A DNA stretch of 64,000 nt from Rhodobacter aestuarii (GCF_900156655.1 NZ_FTOG01000012.1:1-64000), one strand, 5' to 3'; counted from the first letter of the stretch, positions 1 to 9,179 are shown. The notes: generated from the letters alone by a model not told the origin. Made by a program: numbers and translations.

Positions 1-56
1 CAGAAGCAGAGGCCAATTTCTACGAAGCTCTGGAAGCTGAAGCCATGGCCGCGTAA
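1..56 (+). CDS. 3' end of an unidentified CDS (partial)
   Basis: One frame stays open from the window edge and ends at a TAA at 54-56. It reads as a short Ala/Glu-rich tail (EAEANFYEALEAEAMAA). The composition is plausible for a protein C-terminus, but only 17 residues are visible, so no family can be named. It converges on the leftward gene ending at 112. Confidence 0.35.
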   Translation, partial: EAEANFYEALEAEAMAA

Positions 57-111
57 CTAACCCAAATAAGCCTCCGGCAAACCCGGGGCGGTTCAATCTG
101 GTCTTAACCAC

Positions 112-783
112 TCAGTCTCTCAGGTAGTCGTAGGCTTGGTCCGCCAAGTCCTTGAGCTGGGCAATCTCAGCCTCAGTCAGCGCCTGTTGTGGCATGAATT
201 CATCCCGCACCCATTCCCCTCCTCCGACCTTGACCGAAAGGCTATAGGACGCCTCACCCATCGCAAGAAGCCGAAAGCCCCATCGCGTCACCCCGTTCAA
301 ACCCTTGACGGCCTCGCGCAGCGCCCGCTTGCCAATCGTTTCTGCCTGCTTTTGCCCTGGTAAATCACTGGATTTCAAAACGATATAGTAAATGGAGCCC
401 CACATCGGAGAACTCGGGGAGCCGCCTCCGCCCGCTTCCATGCGAAAATCGAGGGAACTTGTCGGCGGACCGACATAGAAGCTCGTGACCTTGTAGGTCC
501 AGGAGGCGTCCGGGTGGTAAACATGCAGCACTCCCGACGGCAAAGCGAAGCCCGATCCCTGTGTCCGGACATGGAACTGAATAGGGGTTGGCGCACCATG
601 GGTGCTGATGAACGCTGTTCCGGGCGCATAATTTTTGATATCGCGCAACTGCAGCCCATCGGCGGAACGTCCGCTTCCCCCTTCACGACGCTCGTTGAGA
701 AACGCGCGCCAGTCCTGAGCCTTGGAGAAATCAAAGCTCGTCTTTTCCAAAAAATTCTCCAACCACTGCGGGTTTTCCCCCAT
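112..783 (-). CDS. Unrecognised protein downstream of vgrG, candidate T6SS cargo/immunity
   Basis: A 223-residue protein with no recognised motif. I chose the ATG at 783 because GGAG lies 6 nt upstream; a GTG at 813 overlapping the previous stop is the alternative (233 aa). It has no clear signal peptide or membrane segment. There is a Gly/Ser-rich patch around the middle (GGGGSPSSP), and the rest mixes aromatic and charged residues like a globular protein. It is the third gene of a leftward run after vgrG and the 306-aa gene. By analogy with vgrG clusters it could be an effector, adaptor or immunity protein; that role is inferred from position only. Confidence 0.7.
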   Translation of the reverse strand: MGENPQWLENFLEKTSFDFSKAQDWRAFLNERREGGSGRSADGLQLRDIKNYAPGTAFISTHGAPTPIQFHVRTQGSGFALPSGVLHVYHPDASWTYKVTSFYVGPPTSSLDFRMEAGGGGSPSSPMWGSIYYIVLKSSDLPGQKQAETIGKRALREAVKGLNGVTRWGFRLLAMGEASYSLSVKVGGGEWVRDEFMPQQALTEAEIAQLKDLADQAYDYLRD

Positions 784-809
784 CCTGTTCTCCCATGCTG
801 GCCGTTCTG

Positions 810-1730
810 TCACTCTTGCGCGAGATAGGTTGCAATCTCGGGGAAATATTCCGCCACGATCTCCATCGTCGCGGCATCGGGGCGTTTTCCGCGGACGTGC
901 CGCAAGAACCTCAGCGTGTCAGCCGGGCTCGAGACGGGCAATGATCCCAGACCGCGCTGAGGATCGTAGCAGGGCGCGTCGAGTTCCAGACGGCCCTGCA
1001 TCACGCCGTTGATCTGAAAGGCCGAAGAGCAGGCCGTATCGACCAGTCCAGCACGGCGCAATGCGCGCAGCCACTCGAAGGACGGTTGGCAGCTCGCCTG
1101 CACCGCACTCAGGGCCGCCGCAGATTGGGCCACACGCGCTTTCGCAGCCCTCAAAACCGGGCCTCCGCATCCCTGTTCCCCGTCCTGACAGTTTCCGCGT
1201 GCGCAGAACTCCACGATCTGAGGTGCAAAATGTGACTCGTGCCAGAGCGGCGCGGAATCAAGCATAGGGCCGTCGAACGGGCCGCTGGTGGCGGCGACCA
1301 GCCCCGGCAAGGTCGACAAAAATGCCTCCACCGCGGGTGGCCGCAACGCCTCGGGCCAAGACGCAACACGCGCCGCAATGTGCGGATCGGCCGAAAAAAA
1401 GCCACGATCCCCCTCTTCGATCGCTGCTGCAACGATCTGCGCAGTCTCGGCCTCACCGATATCGCGCACAAGCAGCGAGGGATAGCCGTAATCCAGCGCA
1501 AGCCGCACCCGCGCGTCCCGGTCTGCGACCGGAGCGGTGGCAGCGCAGTCGTAGGAAAACAGCGCCACATATTGCCAAGGGGCTTCCGCCCCAAGCCCTA
1601 CGGACGTTCCGTCACAGGCGATCCGACCGTCACGCGCGGGGATTTGGCGCTGGCTGACGATAAAAAACGCTGCAACTGCGGCGACCAAAGCGGCTCCGGC
1701 GAAGACGATTACGGGACGTGACAGGGTCAT
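810..1730 (-). CDS. Membrane-anchored Cys-rich protein downstream of vgrG
   Basis: A 306-residue protein that I do not recognise. Residues 5-26 form a single hydrophobic segment (signal anchor or uncleaved signal), so most of the chain is probably periplasmic. About ten cysteines follow, including a tight cluster (CARGNCQDGEQGCGG), suggesting disulfides. The start at 1730 has AAGGAA upstream, and the gene begins 9 nt after vgrG stops, so the two are almost certainly co-transcribed. A periplasmic disulfide-rich protein next to vgrG could be a periplasmic immunity protein or an effector-linked protein; no catalytic motif is visible to decide. Confidence 0.75.
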   Translation of the reverse strand: MTLSRPVIVFAGAALVAAVAAFFIVSQRQIPARDGRIACDGTSVGLGAEAPWQYVALFSYDCAATAPVADRDARVRLALDYGYPSLLVRDIGEAETAQIVAAAIEEGDRGFFSADPHIAARVASWPEALRPPAVEAFLSTLPGLVAATSGPFDGPMLDSAPLWHESHFAPQIVEFCARGNCQDGEQGCGGPVLRAAKARVAQSAAALSAVQASCQPSFEWLRALRRAGLVDTACSSAFQINGVMQGRLELDAPCYDPQRGLGSLPVSSPADTLRFLRHVRGKRPDAATMEIVAEYFPEIATYLAQE

Positions 1731-1739
1731 GCTTTTCCT

Positions 1740-3752
1740 TCAGTTCAGGTCAATGCGTCCGGCCGAGAGCTTGATATGCGCCCCGGTCAACTCGATTTCA
1801 CCATTGCTCTTGAGTACCAGCCGGGACGCGCCGCAGCGCAAGTCAATCTGGTCCTTCACATGCATGTAGCGTCCTCCGCCGATCGTTTCGAAGCGATCCT
1901 TGCCGATTGTCTCCTTCGCCGATGCTCCGACACTGAGGTGATAGCCGGTGCCCACAACCAGTGACGCGCTGTCGCCAACACGCGTCGTCGCTTGTGTCCC
2001 GATTTGCTGATTGAAAGACTTGGCCACCATCACACGATAGTGCCCGCGTCCCGGATCCGCGCCGCGCGGTACAGTCGCGCTGTAGGCCTGTTGCAAAAGC
2101 CCCTCGTCAAAGGGTGGCATCGGCTGGGGCGCGGTCAACTGCACGCGGCTGGCCCCGATCACCACCATCGCGTCACCGCCGACCTGCGTGACCAGATCCT
2201 TGCCGATCTCGCTCAGCTTGCAATTGCCGATCGACTCGATCTCGGTAACGTCGACACGCTTGGCGCGGTTGTTCTCGATATGGATTTCGTGGTCTCTTTC
2301 TGCGTGTAGATAGATCTTTTCGAAGCCCAGCTTGTCTTCGAACATCAATTCGTTAAAACCCCGTCCCTGATGGGTCTTGGTCTTGAAAGCCGAACGGGTC
2401 TTGTTGGCGGGCAAGTCGTAAGGGGGCATGTTTGCGGCATTGTAAACGCAGCCGGTGACGAGCGGTTGATCCGGGTCACCGTCGAGGAATTCGACCAGAA
2501 CCTCCATGCCGATACGCGGGATCACCATGCCGCCCCAGCCCGCGCCCGCCCAGTTTTGGCTGACACGGCAGCGCATCGAATAGGCACCGTCGAGATCCCA
2601 ATGGAATTGCACCAAGATGCGGCCATATTCGTCGCAATCGATCTCGCCTTCGCCCACAACTTTCGCGGTCTGGGGCCCGCGCACATCGGCGCGGGTGGTT
2701 TTGAGTTCGGGCAGCATCGGCGCGGTTGAGGGCATCAACACATACTGCCCAGAATAGGCGAAACCGTCACCCTCTGTGCCCCCTGTGCCGTAATTATCCG
2801 ATGTATAGGAATGGGTCGCGCTCAGGCATAGATATTCTGCGCCAGTCCCCGGCACGGTGTCGCCCGCCAGCGTGACTCGCGTCCCTGCCGCAAGGGCCGG
2901 AATATCCCCCTCGGCTTCAAACCGCCTGTCTTGGCCGCGTTCGCGACTAGCCCCAAGTCGTGCAAGCACCTTACCCCGGCCTTGGTCAAGGTAATCGCCC
3001 GGCCAATCATAGCTCTCGATCTGGCCTTGGGCATAGGCCGCATCGCCTGTCGCATGCGTGACCATCGCGGCATTCGGCGTCTTGAAATTATAGTCCGTGA
3101 GCTTGATCGCACCGGTGGTCACGCGCCGCGCCGGACGCCATGCCCAGAAATGCTCCACCTCCTCTTGGTGATGCCCCTCATCAGGGTGGTAGGGGCGGGT
3201 GCCGATGTTCGGATGGCTTTCCACCATATCCGAGAGCACCAGAGTGTGCGCACCCTCAACATGCTGGAAATGATAAGAAATACCGTGCCGCTCAAGCATC
3301 CGCGAGACAAAGGCAAAATCGCTTTCGCGGAACTGTACCGTATATTCGAGCACGGGGTAGCTGCCCGAAAGCTGCACCTCAAACGCGCCCGCCGCGGCAT
3401 GGTCCGAAAGCACTTCCGAGACGATCTCGACCACGGTCTTGTTGTGAAAAATCCGCTGATTGCGGCGCAAGGTGGCCAGAAAGAACCAAGGCTGCAGCCG
3501 CAAGCTATAGCGTTGCCCGTTTTCGCCCGCGCCCAACCAGCGCGCCTCGGTCACAATGCCATCAAAAGCCCGCTCGCCGCCCGTAGTTTCCAGCGTCACA
3601 GTGGCATGGGGGCCGATCAAGGCGTCAAAGTCGATATCGCTGCTCGCAGCTAAGCAATCGACTGTAAAATCAAACAGATCACTCATCCGCTCGACGCCGG
3701 AAAAGCGCTGCAAAACCAATACATCTTGGCCCAAAACCGTGGACAGGCGGCC
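1740..3752 (-). CDS. vgrG: Type VI secretion tip protein VgrG
   Basis: VgrG forms the trimeric spike at the tip of the type VI secretion tube and carries effectors. The 670-residue chain shows the gp27-like N-terminal half, the gp5-like OB fold (motif QFHWD and the SQNWAG segment), then the region around NELMFEDKLGFEKIYLHAE typical of the family, and a C-terminal beta-helix needle ending near GHIKLSAG-type repeats. No extra C-terminal enzyme domain is present, so this is not an evolved VgrG. I chose the ATG at 3752 because AAGAGG lies 5 nt upstream; an ATG at 3782 would add 10 residues. No other T6SS structural genes are in the window, so this is an orphan vgrG locus or the edge of one. Confidence 0.93.
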   Translation of the reverse strand, partial: GRLSTVLGQDVLVLQRFSGVERMSDLFDFTVDCLAASSDIDFDALIGPHATVTLETTGGERAFDGIVTEARWLGAGENGQRYSLRLQPWFFLATLRRNQRIFHNKTVVEIVSEVLSDHAAAGAFEVQLSGSYPVLEYTVQFRESDFAFVSRMLERHGISYHFQHVEGAHTLVLSDMVESHPNIGTRPYHPDEGHHQEEVEHFWAWRPARRVTTGAIKLTDYNFKTPNAAMVTHATGDAAYAQGQIESYDWPGDYLDQGRGKVLARLGASRERGQDRRFEAEGDIPALAAGTRVTLAGDTVPGTGAEYLCLSATHSYTSDNYGTGGTEGDGFAYSGQYVLMPSTAPMLPELKTTRADVRGPQTAKVVGEGEIDCDEYGRILVQFHWDLDGAYSMRCRVSQNWAGAGWGGMVIPRIGMEVLVEFLDGDPDQPLVTGCVYNAANMPPYDLPANKTRSAFKTKTHQGRGFNELMFEDKLGFEKIYLHAERDHEIHIENNRAKRVDVTEIESIGNCKLSEIGKDLVTQVGGDAMVVIGASRVQLTAPQPMPPFDEGLLQQAYSATVPRGADPGRGHYRVMVAKSFNQQIGTQATTRVGDSASLVVGTGYHLSVGASAKETIGKDRFETIGGGRYMHVKDQIDLRCGASRLVLKSNGEIELTGAHIKLSAGRIDLN

Positions 3753-3782
3753 CATCCGGGCCTCTTGGGAAAGTTGGGCCAT

Positions 3783-4737
3783 GCAATGCACTCGTAAGAT
3801 CAGATGGCGCAAACCTACCCAAAAGGGCAGGTCACGCAAGAGGGAAACTGACGCAGTGGGTTGGCACGCGTGTGACAGGCGGGTGCGTGCCGAGGCGGGG
3901 CTGCTTCGATGACAGGCGAGAGGCCGCATCCGCTTTCGCCAATTTGCTGCGGGTGCGATGCCGCAACGTCAAGGTCCGGAAACCGCCCCTCACGTTGGTC
4001 TTGGCCTCGCAGACATGGTCGGCCCTTACCGGCCGGTCGGGGTAACGCTGTCCGCCGCAAAGCGGTCGGCCACCCAAGGTATCGTCCGAACGCGCAAGGG
4101 CGTGTAGCGTTTCTGGGTAAGGGCCTTGGCCAGGGTTGGAAAGGCCTGTTCGGGACGCGAAATTTGAAGCCGCGCCGTCAAATTTTCAGCACGATACCTC
4201 TACCGTAATGCTCAACCAAATAGATAACGCCTGACGCTACTGTTCTAACCGTCCAGAGAACAAGTAATAAGGTAATCTGCTCAGATCTGAGCCAGGTTTA
4301 CCATCGAGAAGTGAGCAATCTCAGATACTGGATCGTCGGTCTGTTATGGGGCAAGGGTGGGTTTCACGTCATCTTCTTTGCGGGCTGCGACGGCTGAGCT
4401 TGCCTCGGTAAGCGCAAGCTGGTTTGAACTTGGGCTCGGCGATACCGCACGCGGGTAATTCCTGGTTGTATTGCGCGACAGCCAGTCCGTCGTGAAACCG
4501 TCACGGACGGGCAAGTTGTCCCGAAATGTCCAAAGTCGCATGACGCTCAAAGCATCCATGTCGATCACGCCAAGGTCTCCCGACAAATCGCGTCGGGGGA
4601 AGCGGTCCACATGGAGCAACTCTCGGCGACCTTCAACGATGTCGCGTGCCATAGCAACCAAGCGCAAAATTAAAAGCGGGTGCGTTGGCGGGTATAATCC
4701 TGAAAGAGGGATTTTATTCAATCGTTTCAGGGGGAAG
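3783..4737. other. Gene-poor stretch between vgrG and the putative element end
   Basis: No convincing gene here. A leftward frame covering 4344-4922 contains a protein-like piece (DIVEGRRELLHVDRFPRRD) but lacks a ribosome binding site and crosses the putative att repeat, so at most it is a decayed remnant. GC is lower near the right end. Confidence 0.5.
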
Positions 4738-4751
4738 TGGCGGAGAGACAG
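4738..4751 (+). repeat. Putative att site: 14-bp copy of tRNA-Ser 3' end
   Basis: TGGCGGAGAGACAG is identical and in the same orientation to 24014-24027, the CCA end of tRNA-Ser(CGA). Partial copies of a tRNA 3' end usually mark the far end of an element integrated in that tRNA. If so, the element spans about 19.3 kb. Confidence 0.55.
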
Positions 4752-4825
4752 TCCTTCTTTTTGGGCGCGCTTGTCGGTTAAGCAATTGAAATAAAATGAA
4801 AAAGATTTTGGCGGTATTGCGCTTT

Positions 4826-4845
4826 GTATAGCAAAATGTATAGCA
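4826..4845 (+). repeat. Two 12-bp-spaced TATAGCA repeats (putative integrase arm sites, left)
   Basis: TATAGCA occurs at 4827 and 4839, exactly 12 bp apart, about 75 bp inside the left att repeat. Three copies with the same 12-bp period lie about 79 bp inside the right end. The near-symmetric placement suits arm-type integrase binding sites; this is inference. Confidence 0.5.
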
Positions 4846-4980
4846 AGTTTTGATGGCCTTAGAAAGAGAAGAGGGGCCCTATTACTGGGGAATGGCTGAG
4901 GTCCACCGTTCCGGCGCCCCATCCCTCCTTTGTCGCTCGGTGCGCGTTTTATCCTTGCGCTTCATTCGCAGGAATGCTGG

Positions 4981-5080
4981 TCCCGTTGTCCCGTTGTCCC
5001 GTTGTCCCGTTGTCCCGTTGTCCCGTTGTCCCGTTGTCCCGTTGTCCCGTTGTCCCGTTGTCCCGTTGTCCCGTTGTCCC
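4981..5080 (+). repeat. 8-bp tandem repeat array (TCCCGTTG x 12.5)
   Basis: One hundred bases of perfect TCCCGTTG repeats. The unit is not a multiple of three and holds no stop codon, so several frames stay open across it, which explains overlapping repeat-protein frames on both strands. None has a good start. The array lies about 65 bp beyond the 3' end of the agmatinase-family gene. Perfect copies imply recent slippage, so copy number probably varies between strains. Confidence 0.95.
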
Positions 5081-5145
5081 ATGCTGTGAGGCTGGTTGTG
5101 CTCGGTGGCAGAAGAACCCCGCCCAGGATTGACCCCGCGACCGCG

Positions 5146-6105
5146 TCAGGCTGTGCTTACCATTTGGCACAGGATTTCGAACATCACTGAAGCCCCAAGC
5201 CATGCGGTCCCGCCCGTTGGGTCGAAGGGCGGTGACACCTCGACAAGATCGGCCCCGATGATGTTGACCCCATCAAGGAGGCGGACCACCTGCAGGGCTT
5301 GGAAGGAATTCGGCCCGCCAATCTCGGGCGTGCCCGTGCCCGGTGCGAAGGCCGGGTCAATGAAGTCGATGTCGTAAGACAGGTAGGTGGGCGCAGTGCC
5401 GACGATCTCGCGCGCCTCGGCCATGACGTCTTCCACCCCGCGCTGATGAAATTCCTCGATTGGGATCACCCGCACGCCAACGCTGGCGGCAAAGTCGCGG
5501 TCCTCGCTGTCATAGGTGGTGCCGCGAATGCCGATTTGCACAACCCGCTTGGGATCGAGCAGGTTTTCCTCGATCGCGCGGCGGAAGGGCGTGCCGTGGG
5601 TATACATATTGCCGCCGAAATAGCTGTGGAACAGATCGGTGTGGCTGTCGAAATGGATCATGCCAAGCGGTGCCGCTTTGCCGAGCGCGCGCAGGATCGG
5701 CAGCGAATTGAGGTGATCACCCCCGGCGGTGAGCGGGAGGATGCCGTGGGCCATGATCACCTCCATGAACCGGGTGATCCGTGCCATCGCATCGTGGATA
5801 TCGGCCGGGTTGGGGGCAATATCGCCCAGATCCGCACAATTCATCGCCTCAAAGGGGCGCACACCGGTCGCGCCATTTTGCGCGCGGATCATGGTGGAGC
5901 AATCGCGCAATTGCCGTGGCCCGTGACGCGGACCGGGGCGGTTGGTGGTGCCAGAATCCCACGGGCTCCCGATTAGACCGATCTGCACCTCTTGCAGCCG
6001 GGGATCGTCAAGCGCCACATAGGGCAGCCGCATAAAGGTGGGCACACCCGCATATCGCGGCAAATCAAAGCCAGAAACCGGATGAAAGAAGGGATCGCTG
6101 GGCAT
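5146..6105 (-). CDS. speB: Agmatinase/ureohydrolase family protein
   Basis: A 319-residue member of the arginase/agmatinase family, which hydrolyses a guanidino group to an amine plus urea using two Mn ions. The metal ligands are visible in order: GGDH, the DSHTD motif (usual form DAHTD or DAHSD) and SYDIDFIDP, followed by GTGTPEIGG. The start at 6105 has AAGGAG 6 nt upstream; a longer frame to 6240 lacks support. Agmatinase is the most common assignment, but guanidinobutyrase, guanidinopropionase and related activities share these motifs, so the substrate is open. It is alone in its transcription unit, followed by the 8-bp repeat array. Confidence 0.85.
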   Translation of the reverse strand: MPSDPFFHPVSGFDLPRYAGVPTFMRLPYVALDDPRLQEVQIGLIGSPWDSGTTNRPGPRHGPRQLRDCSTMIRAQNGATGVRPFEAMNCADLGDIAPNPADIHDAMARITRFMEVIMAHGILPLTAGGDHLNSLPILRALGKAAPLGMIHFDSHTDLFHSYFGGNMYTHGTPFRRAIEENLLDPKRVVQIGIRGTTYDSEDRDFAASVGVRVIPIEEFHQRGVEDVMAEAREIVGTAPTYLSYDIDFIDPAFAPGTGTPEIGGPNSFQALQVVRLLDGVNIIGADLVEVSPPFDPTGGTAWLGASVMFEILCQMVSTA

Positions 6106-6364
6106 GTTCGGCTCCTTTTGCATTATCGGGCTGCCACCGGCGCGTGTGGGGTCGGTGGCAGCATTCGTTTGAGACGCTATGCGGGCGAGGAGAATTCCTC
6201 CACTGCTGAAAGCACCGATAGGATCAATCCGAGCGGGCAAGTGGCGCGTTTGCGGCCAATGTGCGCCGGGACTACCCTGAAAGAGCGCAGAAGAACGACG
6301 CGAACCTTGGGACCAGGTGGGACTGGTTTTGCGTCAGTCTGGTCAGAACCACCGCTCCGACGCC

Positions 6365-6532
6365 TCATCCCGCATCCAGAAGTTCACGCAGCTTGCGCAC
6401 GCGCTCTGGTGTGATCTTTGGGTCGCGCCCCGCACTGATCACCCGGATGAATTCGATCCACGCCTTCTCATTTTCAGAAAGCTGGTCCCACTGTCCCAGT
6501 GGTCCCATCGGTGTGATGAAGAGATCGGTCAT
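6365..6532 (-). CDS. Small 55-residue protein coupled to the XRE regulator
   Basis: A short gene whose ATG overlaps the stop of the upstream regulator gene (ATGA), so it is translationally coupled. It encodes MTDLFITPMGPLGQWDQLSE followed by a predicted helical stretch and ends in LRELLDAG. The lack of stops, the coupling and the coding-like codon use support a real gene. No family is recognised. With the regulator it forms a two-gene unit that could be a phage-type repressor plus accessory protein. Confidence 0.65.
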   Translation of the reverse strand: MTDLFITPMGPLGQWDQLSENEKAWIEFIRVISAGRDPKITPERVRKLRELLDAG

Positions 6533-6927
6533 TTGCTGAAGATACCCCGCAGGGTCGTCCGCCCTCGCGCGGTCATGCGCGGATCGCTGTTGCCAGACGC
6601 ATCGCGCAACTCCTCAAGCCAAGCGCGTTCATTGGCCGTGACCGGCGAACCGAAGATCTCGATGATGGCCTTTGCCGCCGTCGCACCCACTGCCTGCTCG
6701 AGCGCGATGCGTAAAAGATAGGCCGGATCGACCTCGAGCGCTTTTGCCAGCGACGGCACCCGGTCTAAGGGTAACTTGCTCTTACCGGATTTGAGGATCG
6801 ACACGAAATTCGCATTCGCAAAGCCTGCCTCGGCGGCGATTTCGCTTTGGGTTTTGCGATGCGCTAAGGCGTCAACGCGGTCGGTGATGAAGCGCGCGAC
6901 TTCGCTGTTTTTGAACGGTGTGGTCAT
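6529..6927 (-). CDS. XRE-family HTH transcriptional regulator
   Basis: A 132-residue protein with an N-terminal helix-turn-helix of the Cro/CI type: TQSEIAAEAGFANANFVSIL matches the turn and recognition helix, followed by LAKALEVDPAYLLRIALEQ. The C-terminal half is helical and charged, without a peptidase or ligand domain. The start at 6927 (MTTPFKNSE) was preferred over 7002 because family members begin close to the HTH. It overlaps the next small gene by 4 nt. It lies within the putative element, so it may be a regulator of that element; targets are unknown. Confidence 0.8.
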   Translation of the reverse strand: MTTPFKNSEVARFITDRVDALAHRKTQSEIAAEAGFANANFVSILKSGKSKLPLDRVPSLAKALEVDPAYLLRIALEQAVGATAAKAIIEIFGSPVTANERAWLEELRDASGNSDPRMTARGRTTLRGIFSK

Positions 6928-7282
6928 TGGTTTTGTCTCACGTTTATTGCTGATGAGACGACCGTATCGAAGCGCGCGCACCGCGTCGGGTGGGACTTGC
7001 ATGCACGACGATGGGAAGTGCAGCGAGACCGAAGTCCTAGGGAAAAGGCAAGGGCGTTATGGGGATGCAGCCAGCGCCAGCCGGTTGGGGATGCGCGAAC
7101 CCTCCAGTCCTGAGAGGCGAGGCACCCAATGGCGATGGTGCAGCATTATTTGCTGAGAGCTTCGGCATCGAAAGCGCTTGCCCCTTCGTTATCGAACTCA
7201 GCACATTCATCTCGGTGTCCAGCCGATGATCAGGACACTCGGCAAGACCGTTTGTTTCATATTCACGTCTTTTGACACCATC
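6928..7282. other. Intergenic, no gene seen
   Basis: About 355 bp between the multicopper oxidase 3' end and the start of the XRE gene. It should hold the XRE promoter and an oxidase terminator, but I see no clear hairpin with a T-run or convincing operator. Confidence 0.5.
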
Positions 7283-8653
7283 TCAGCTCACCTCGATCCA
7301 CGATGTCATACCTGCCGCCGCATGGGCCAGCATATGGCAATGCAGCAACCATTTGCCGGGGTTGTCTGCTGTGAAGGCGATTTCGTGACTTGCTCCGGCC
7401 TCGGTGAGGAGCGTGTCGCGCATCGGCCCAAATCGTTCCCCTTCCAGCACTTCGCGGAAATGCATCCCGTGGAGGTGCATCGCATGCGGGAAGGCCGTGT
7501 CATTGACCATCCGCAGCCGCACCGGTTCCCCCAAGAACAGCCGCGCGAAGGGGGGATCGACCGGGCCAGCTTGACCGCCAAGGGTCCAAAACTTGCCGCT
7601 TTGCATTAGTCCGCGCATCCGGCTCATCGGCATTCGGCCCATTGCACCACCCTCGATCTTCATCTCAAGCGGGCGCGCTTGCGCCAAATCGGGTCGGTCC
7701 ATTTTCGGGTTCGGGGGTAAGGCTGCGGGCGGGGCTCGGCGGCTTCGGCTTGCCGCCCCGGTAATCTGGACCCCAACCTGCCGAGACCACTGCGCATCAT
7801 TGCCAAGCCGCTCGATTGCGGCCTCTTGCCCTTCCGCAGTGACATCGACGATCAGGTCGATACGTTGAGCGGGCGCAAGCACGATCTCCTGAGCGACGGG
7901 CTCTGGCGCGGGCAGCGGCATCCCGTCGAGCGCCACCTGCCAGCCCGAAAGCCCGGTCAAACGCAGCACGAAAATACGTGCATTGGCGGCATTGATCAGA
8001 CGCAACCGCAAGCGTTCGTGGCGTTTGGCGCGCAGGGTCAGGGCAAAGCGGCCATTCGTCCCAATCAGATTGCCAAAGCGCCCGCCATGGCTGAGATCCA
8101 TCGGATGGCTGAAATCCGGCGCGATTTGCGCGGTCTGTGGATCGAGCAACCAATCGTTGAACATCAGCACCTCATCTCGATCAACATCCGGCGCGTCGCG
8201 TTCTTGGACGATCAGCGCGCCAGACAGGCCGCGCGCGACCTGCTCCATCGAATGGGTATGGGCATGATACCAATAGGTTCCCGCATCGGGGGCGACGAAA
8301 TCGTAATCGAAGCTGGCGCCGGGGGCCACGGCCTCCTGCGTCAGCCCCGCCACGCCATCCATCGCATTCTCGATGCGTATCCCGTGCCAATGCACCGAAC
8401 TTGGCACCTCAAGACTATTGACGAAGCGCCGCTGCAGACGTGTGCCTTGCGCAAGGCGCAGCTCCGGCCCCGGAAGCCGCCCGTCATAGGACCAAACCTC
8501 GGTTTGGGGGTATCCCTCGGGAGCGATTTGGGCCAGCGCGCGCTGCGCGGTGAGCGGGATCGGGGCAGGATCGGCAAATCCCGCTCGGGCAGAAAGCGCC
8601 GTCGCGCCCAGCCCGGCCAGAACGGCGCGGCGTGTCAGATGAAAATTTTGCAT
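7283..8653 (-). CDS. Tat-exported multicopper oxidase (CueO/CopA type)
   Basis: A 456-residue periplasmic copper oxidase that probably detoxifies Cu(I) by oxidising it with O2. It starts with a twin-arginine-like signal (LTRRAVLAGLGATALSA). All four copper-ligand clusters are present: HWHGI, WYHAHTHS, HAMHLHGMHF and HCHMLAHAAAGM, the last with the His-Cys-His and Met ligands of the type 1 site. A Met-rich stretch (MGRMPMSRMRGLM) resembles the substrate-binding Met-rich segment of CueO. Start at 8653; it begins just after the cytochrome c gene stops, so they form an operon. Other genes here (CopZ, CopA, CueR) support a copper role. Confidence 0.92.
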   Translation of the reverse strand: MQNFHLTRRAVLAGLGATALSARAGFADPAPIPLTAQRALAQIAPEGYPQTEVWSYDGRLPGPELRLAQGTRLQRRFVNSLEVPSSVHWHGIRIENAMDGVAGLTQEAVAPGASFDYDFVAPDAGTYWYHAHTHSMEQVARGLSGALIVQERDAPDVDRDEVLMFNDWLLDPQTAQIAPDFSHPMDLSHGGRFGNLIGTNGRFALTLRAKRHERLRLRLINAANARIFVLRLTGLSGWQVALDGMPLPAPEPVAQEIVLAPAQRIDLIVDVTAEGQEAAIERLGNDAQWSRQVGVQITGAASRSRRAPPAALPPNPKMDRPDLAQARPLEMKIEGGAMGRMPMSRMRGLMQSGKFWTLGGQAGPVDPPFARLFLGEPVRLRMVNDTAFPHAMHLHGMHFREVLEGERFGPMRDTLLTEAGASHEIAFTADNPGKWLLHCHMLAHAAAGMTSWIEVS

Positions 8654-8654
8654 G

Positions 8655-9101
8655 TCACTCGATCCCGTTGGCGCGCTGCAGTTCACGGACATAGGTCACG
8701 ATATTGCCCACATCGGCGCGCGTTAGACCCGCTTGCGGTGGCATATTGCCAAAGGGCCAGTGATGTGCCCGCACGCCCTGCGTCACTGCGAGGAAGAATG
8801 CTGCATCCGCGTGGTGACCCGGTTCATAGATCCGGTGCACCAAGGGCGGTCCCATCCCCGCGCGCCCGGTGCCATTGGAGCCATGACAAGCGGCGCAGAC
8901 AGCGTCGAAGGCGCGCTGGCCCATCTGGGCTTGCGGCGACAACGTCTCGGGCAATTGCGCTTCAACGATTGGGGCGCCAAGCGCAAGTTCAGACAGCGGA
9001 CGCGGATTGGCCTGCGCCTCGGTGACCGGCGATTGCAGAAGGAGTGCGGCGGAAAGCGCGAGGGCCGTGCCCCCACCCGCCAAAAGAAGCGTGTGTTTCA
9101 T
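8655..9101 (-). CDS. Periplasmic mono-heme cytochrome c
   Basis: A 148-residue exported class I cytochrome c. Residues 1-30 form a signal peptide (MKHTLLLAGGGTALALSAAL). The single heme site is CAACH, and a plausible Met ligand sits in GNMPPQAGL near the C-terminus. The start at 9101 is preferred to 9155 because it places the signal peptide at the very N-terminus. It sits directly upstream of the multicopper oxidase with almost no gap, so it may accept electrons from Cu(I) or another donor in partnership with the oxidase; that pairing is inferred. Confidence 0.9.
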   Translation of the reverse strand: MKHTLLLAGGGTALALSAALLLQSPVTEAQANPRPLSELALGAPIVEAQLPETLSPQAQMGQRAFDAVCAACHGSNGTGRAGMGPPLVHRIYEPGHHADAAFFLAVTQGVRAHHWPFGNMPPQAGLTRADVGNIVTYVRELQRANGIE

Positions 9102-9179
9102 AGAAGACTCATGCGTTGACGGCGCTGAATTGCCGTCGTGTTGGAAACAGCCCAAGGCAATGGGCGCGATGCAGGAGTC

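Noticed and set aside
4344-4922. Leftward 192-residue reading frame
   Set aside because: It runs through the att repeat and arm-site repeats, has no ribosome binding site and only a short protein-like patch; at most a decayed remnant.
4981-5080. CRISPR array or repeat-protein gene
   Set aside because: The 8-bp units have no spacers, and open frames through the array are artefacts of a stop-free unit without start signals.
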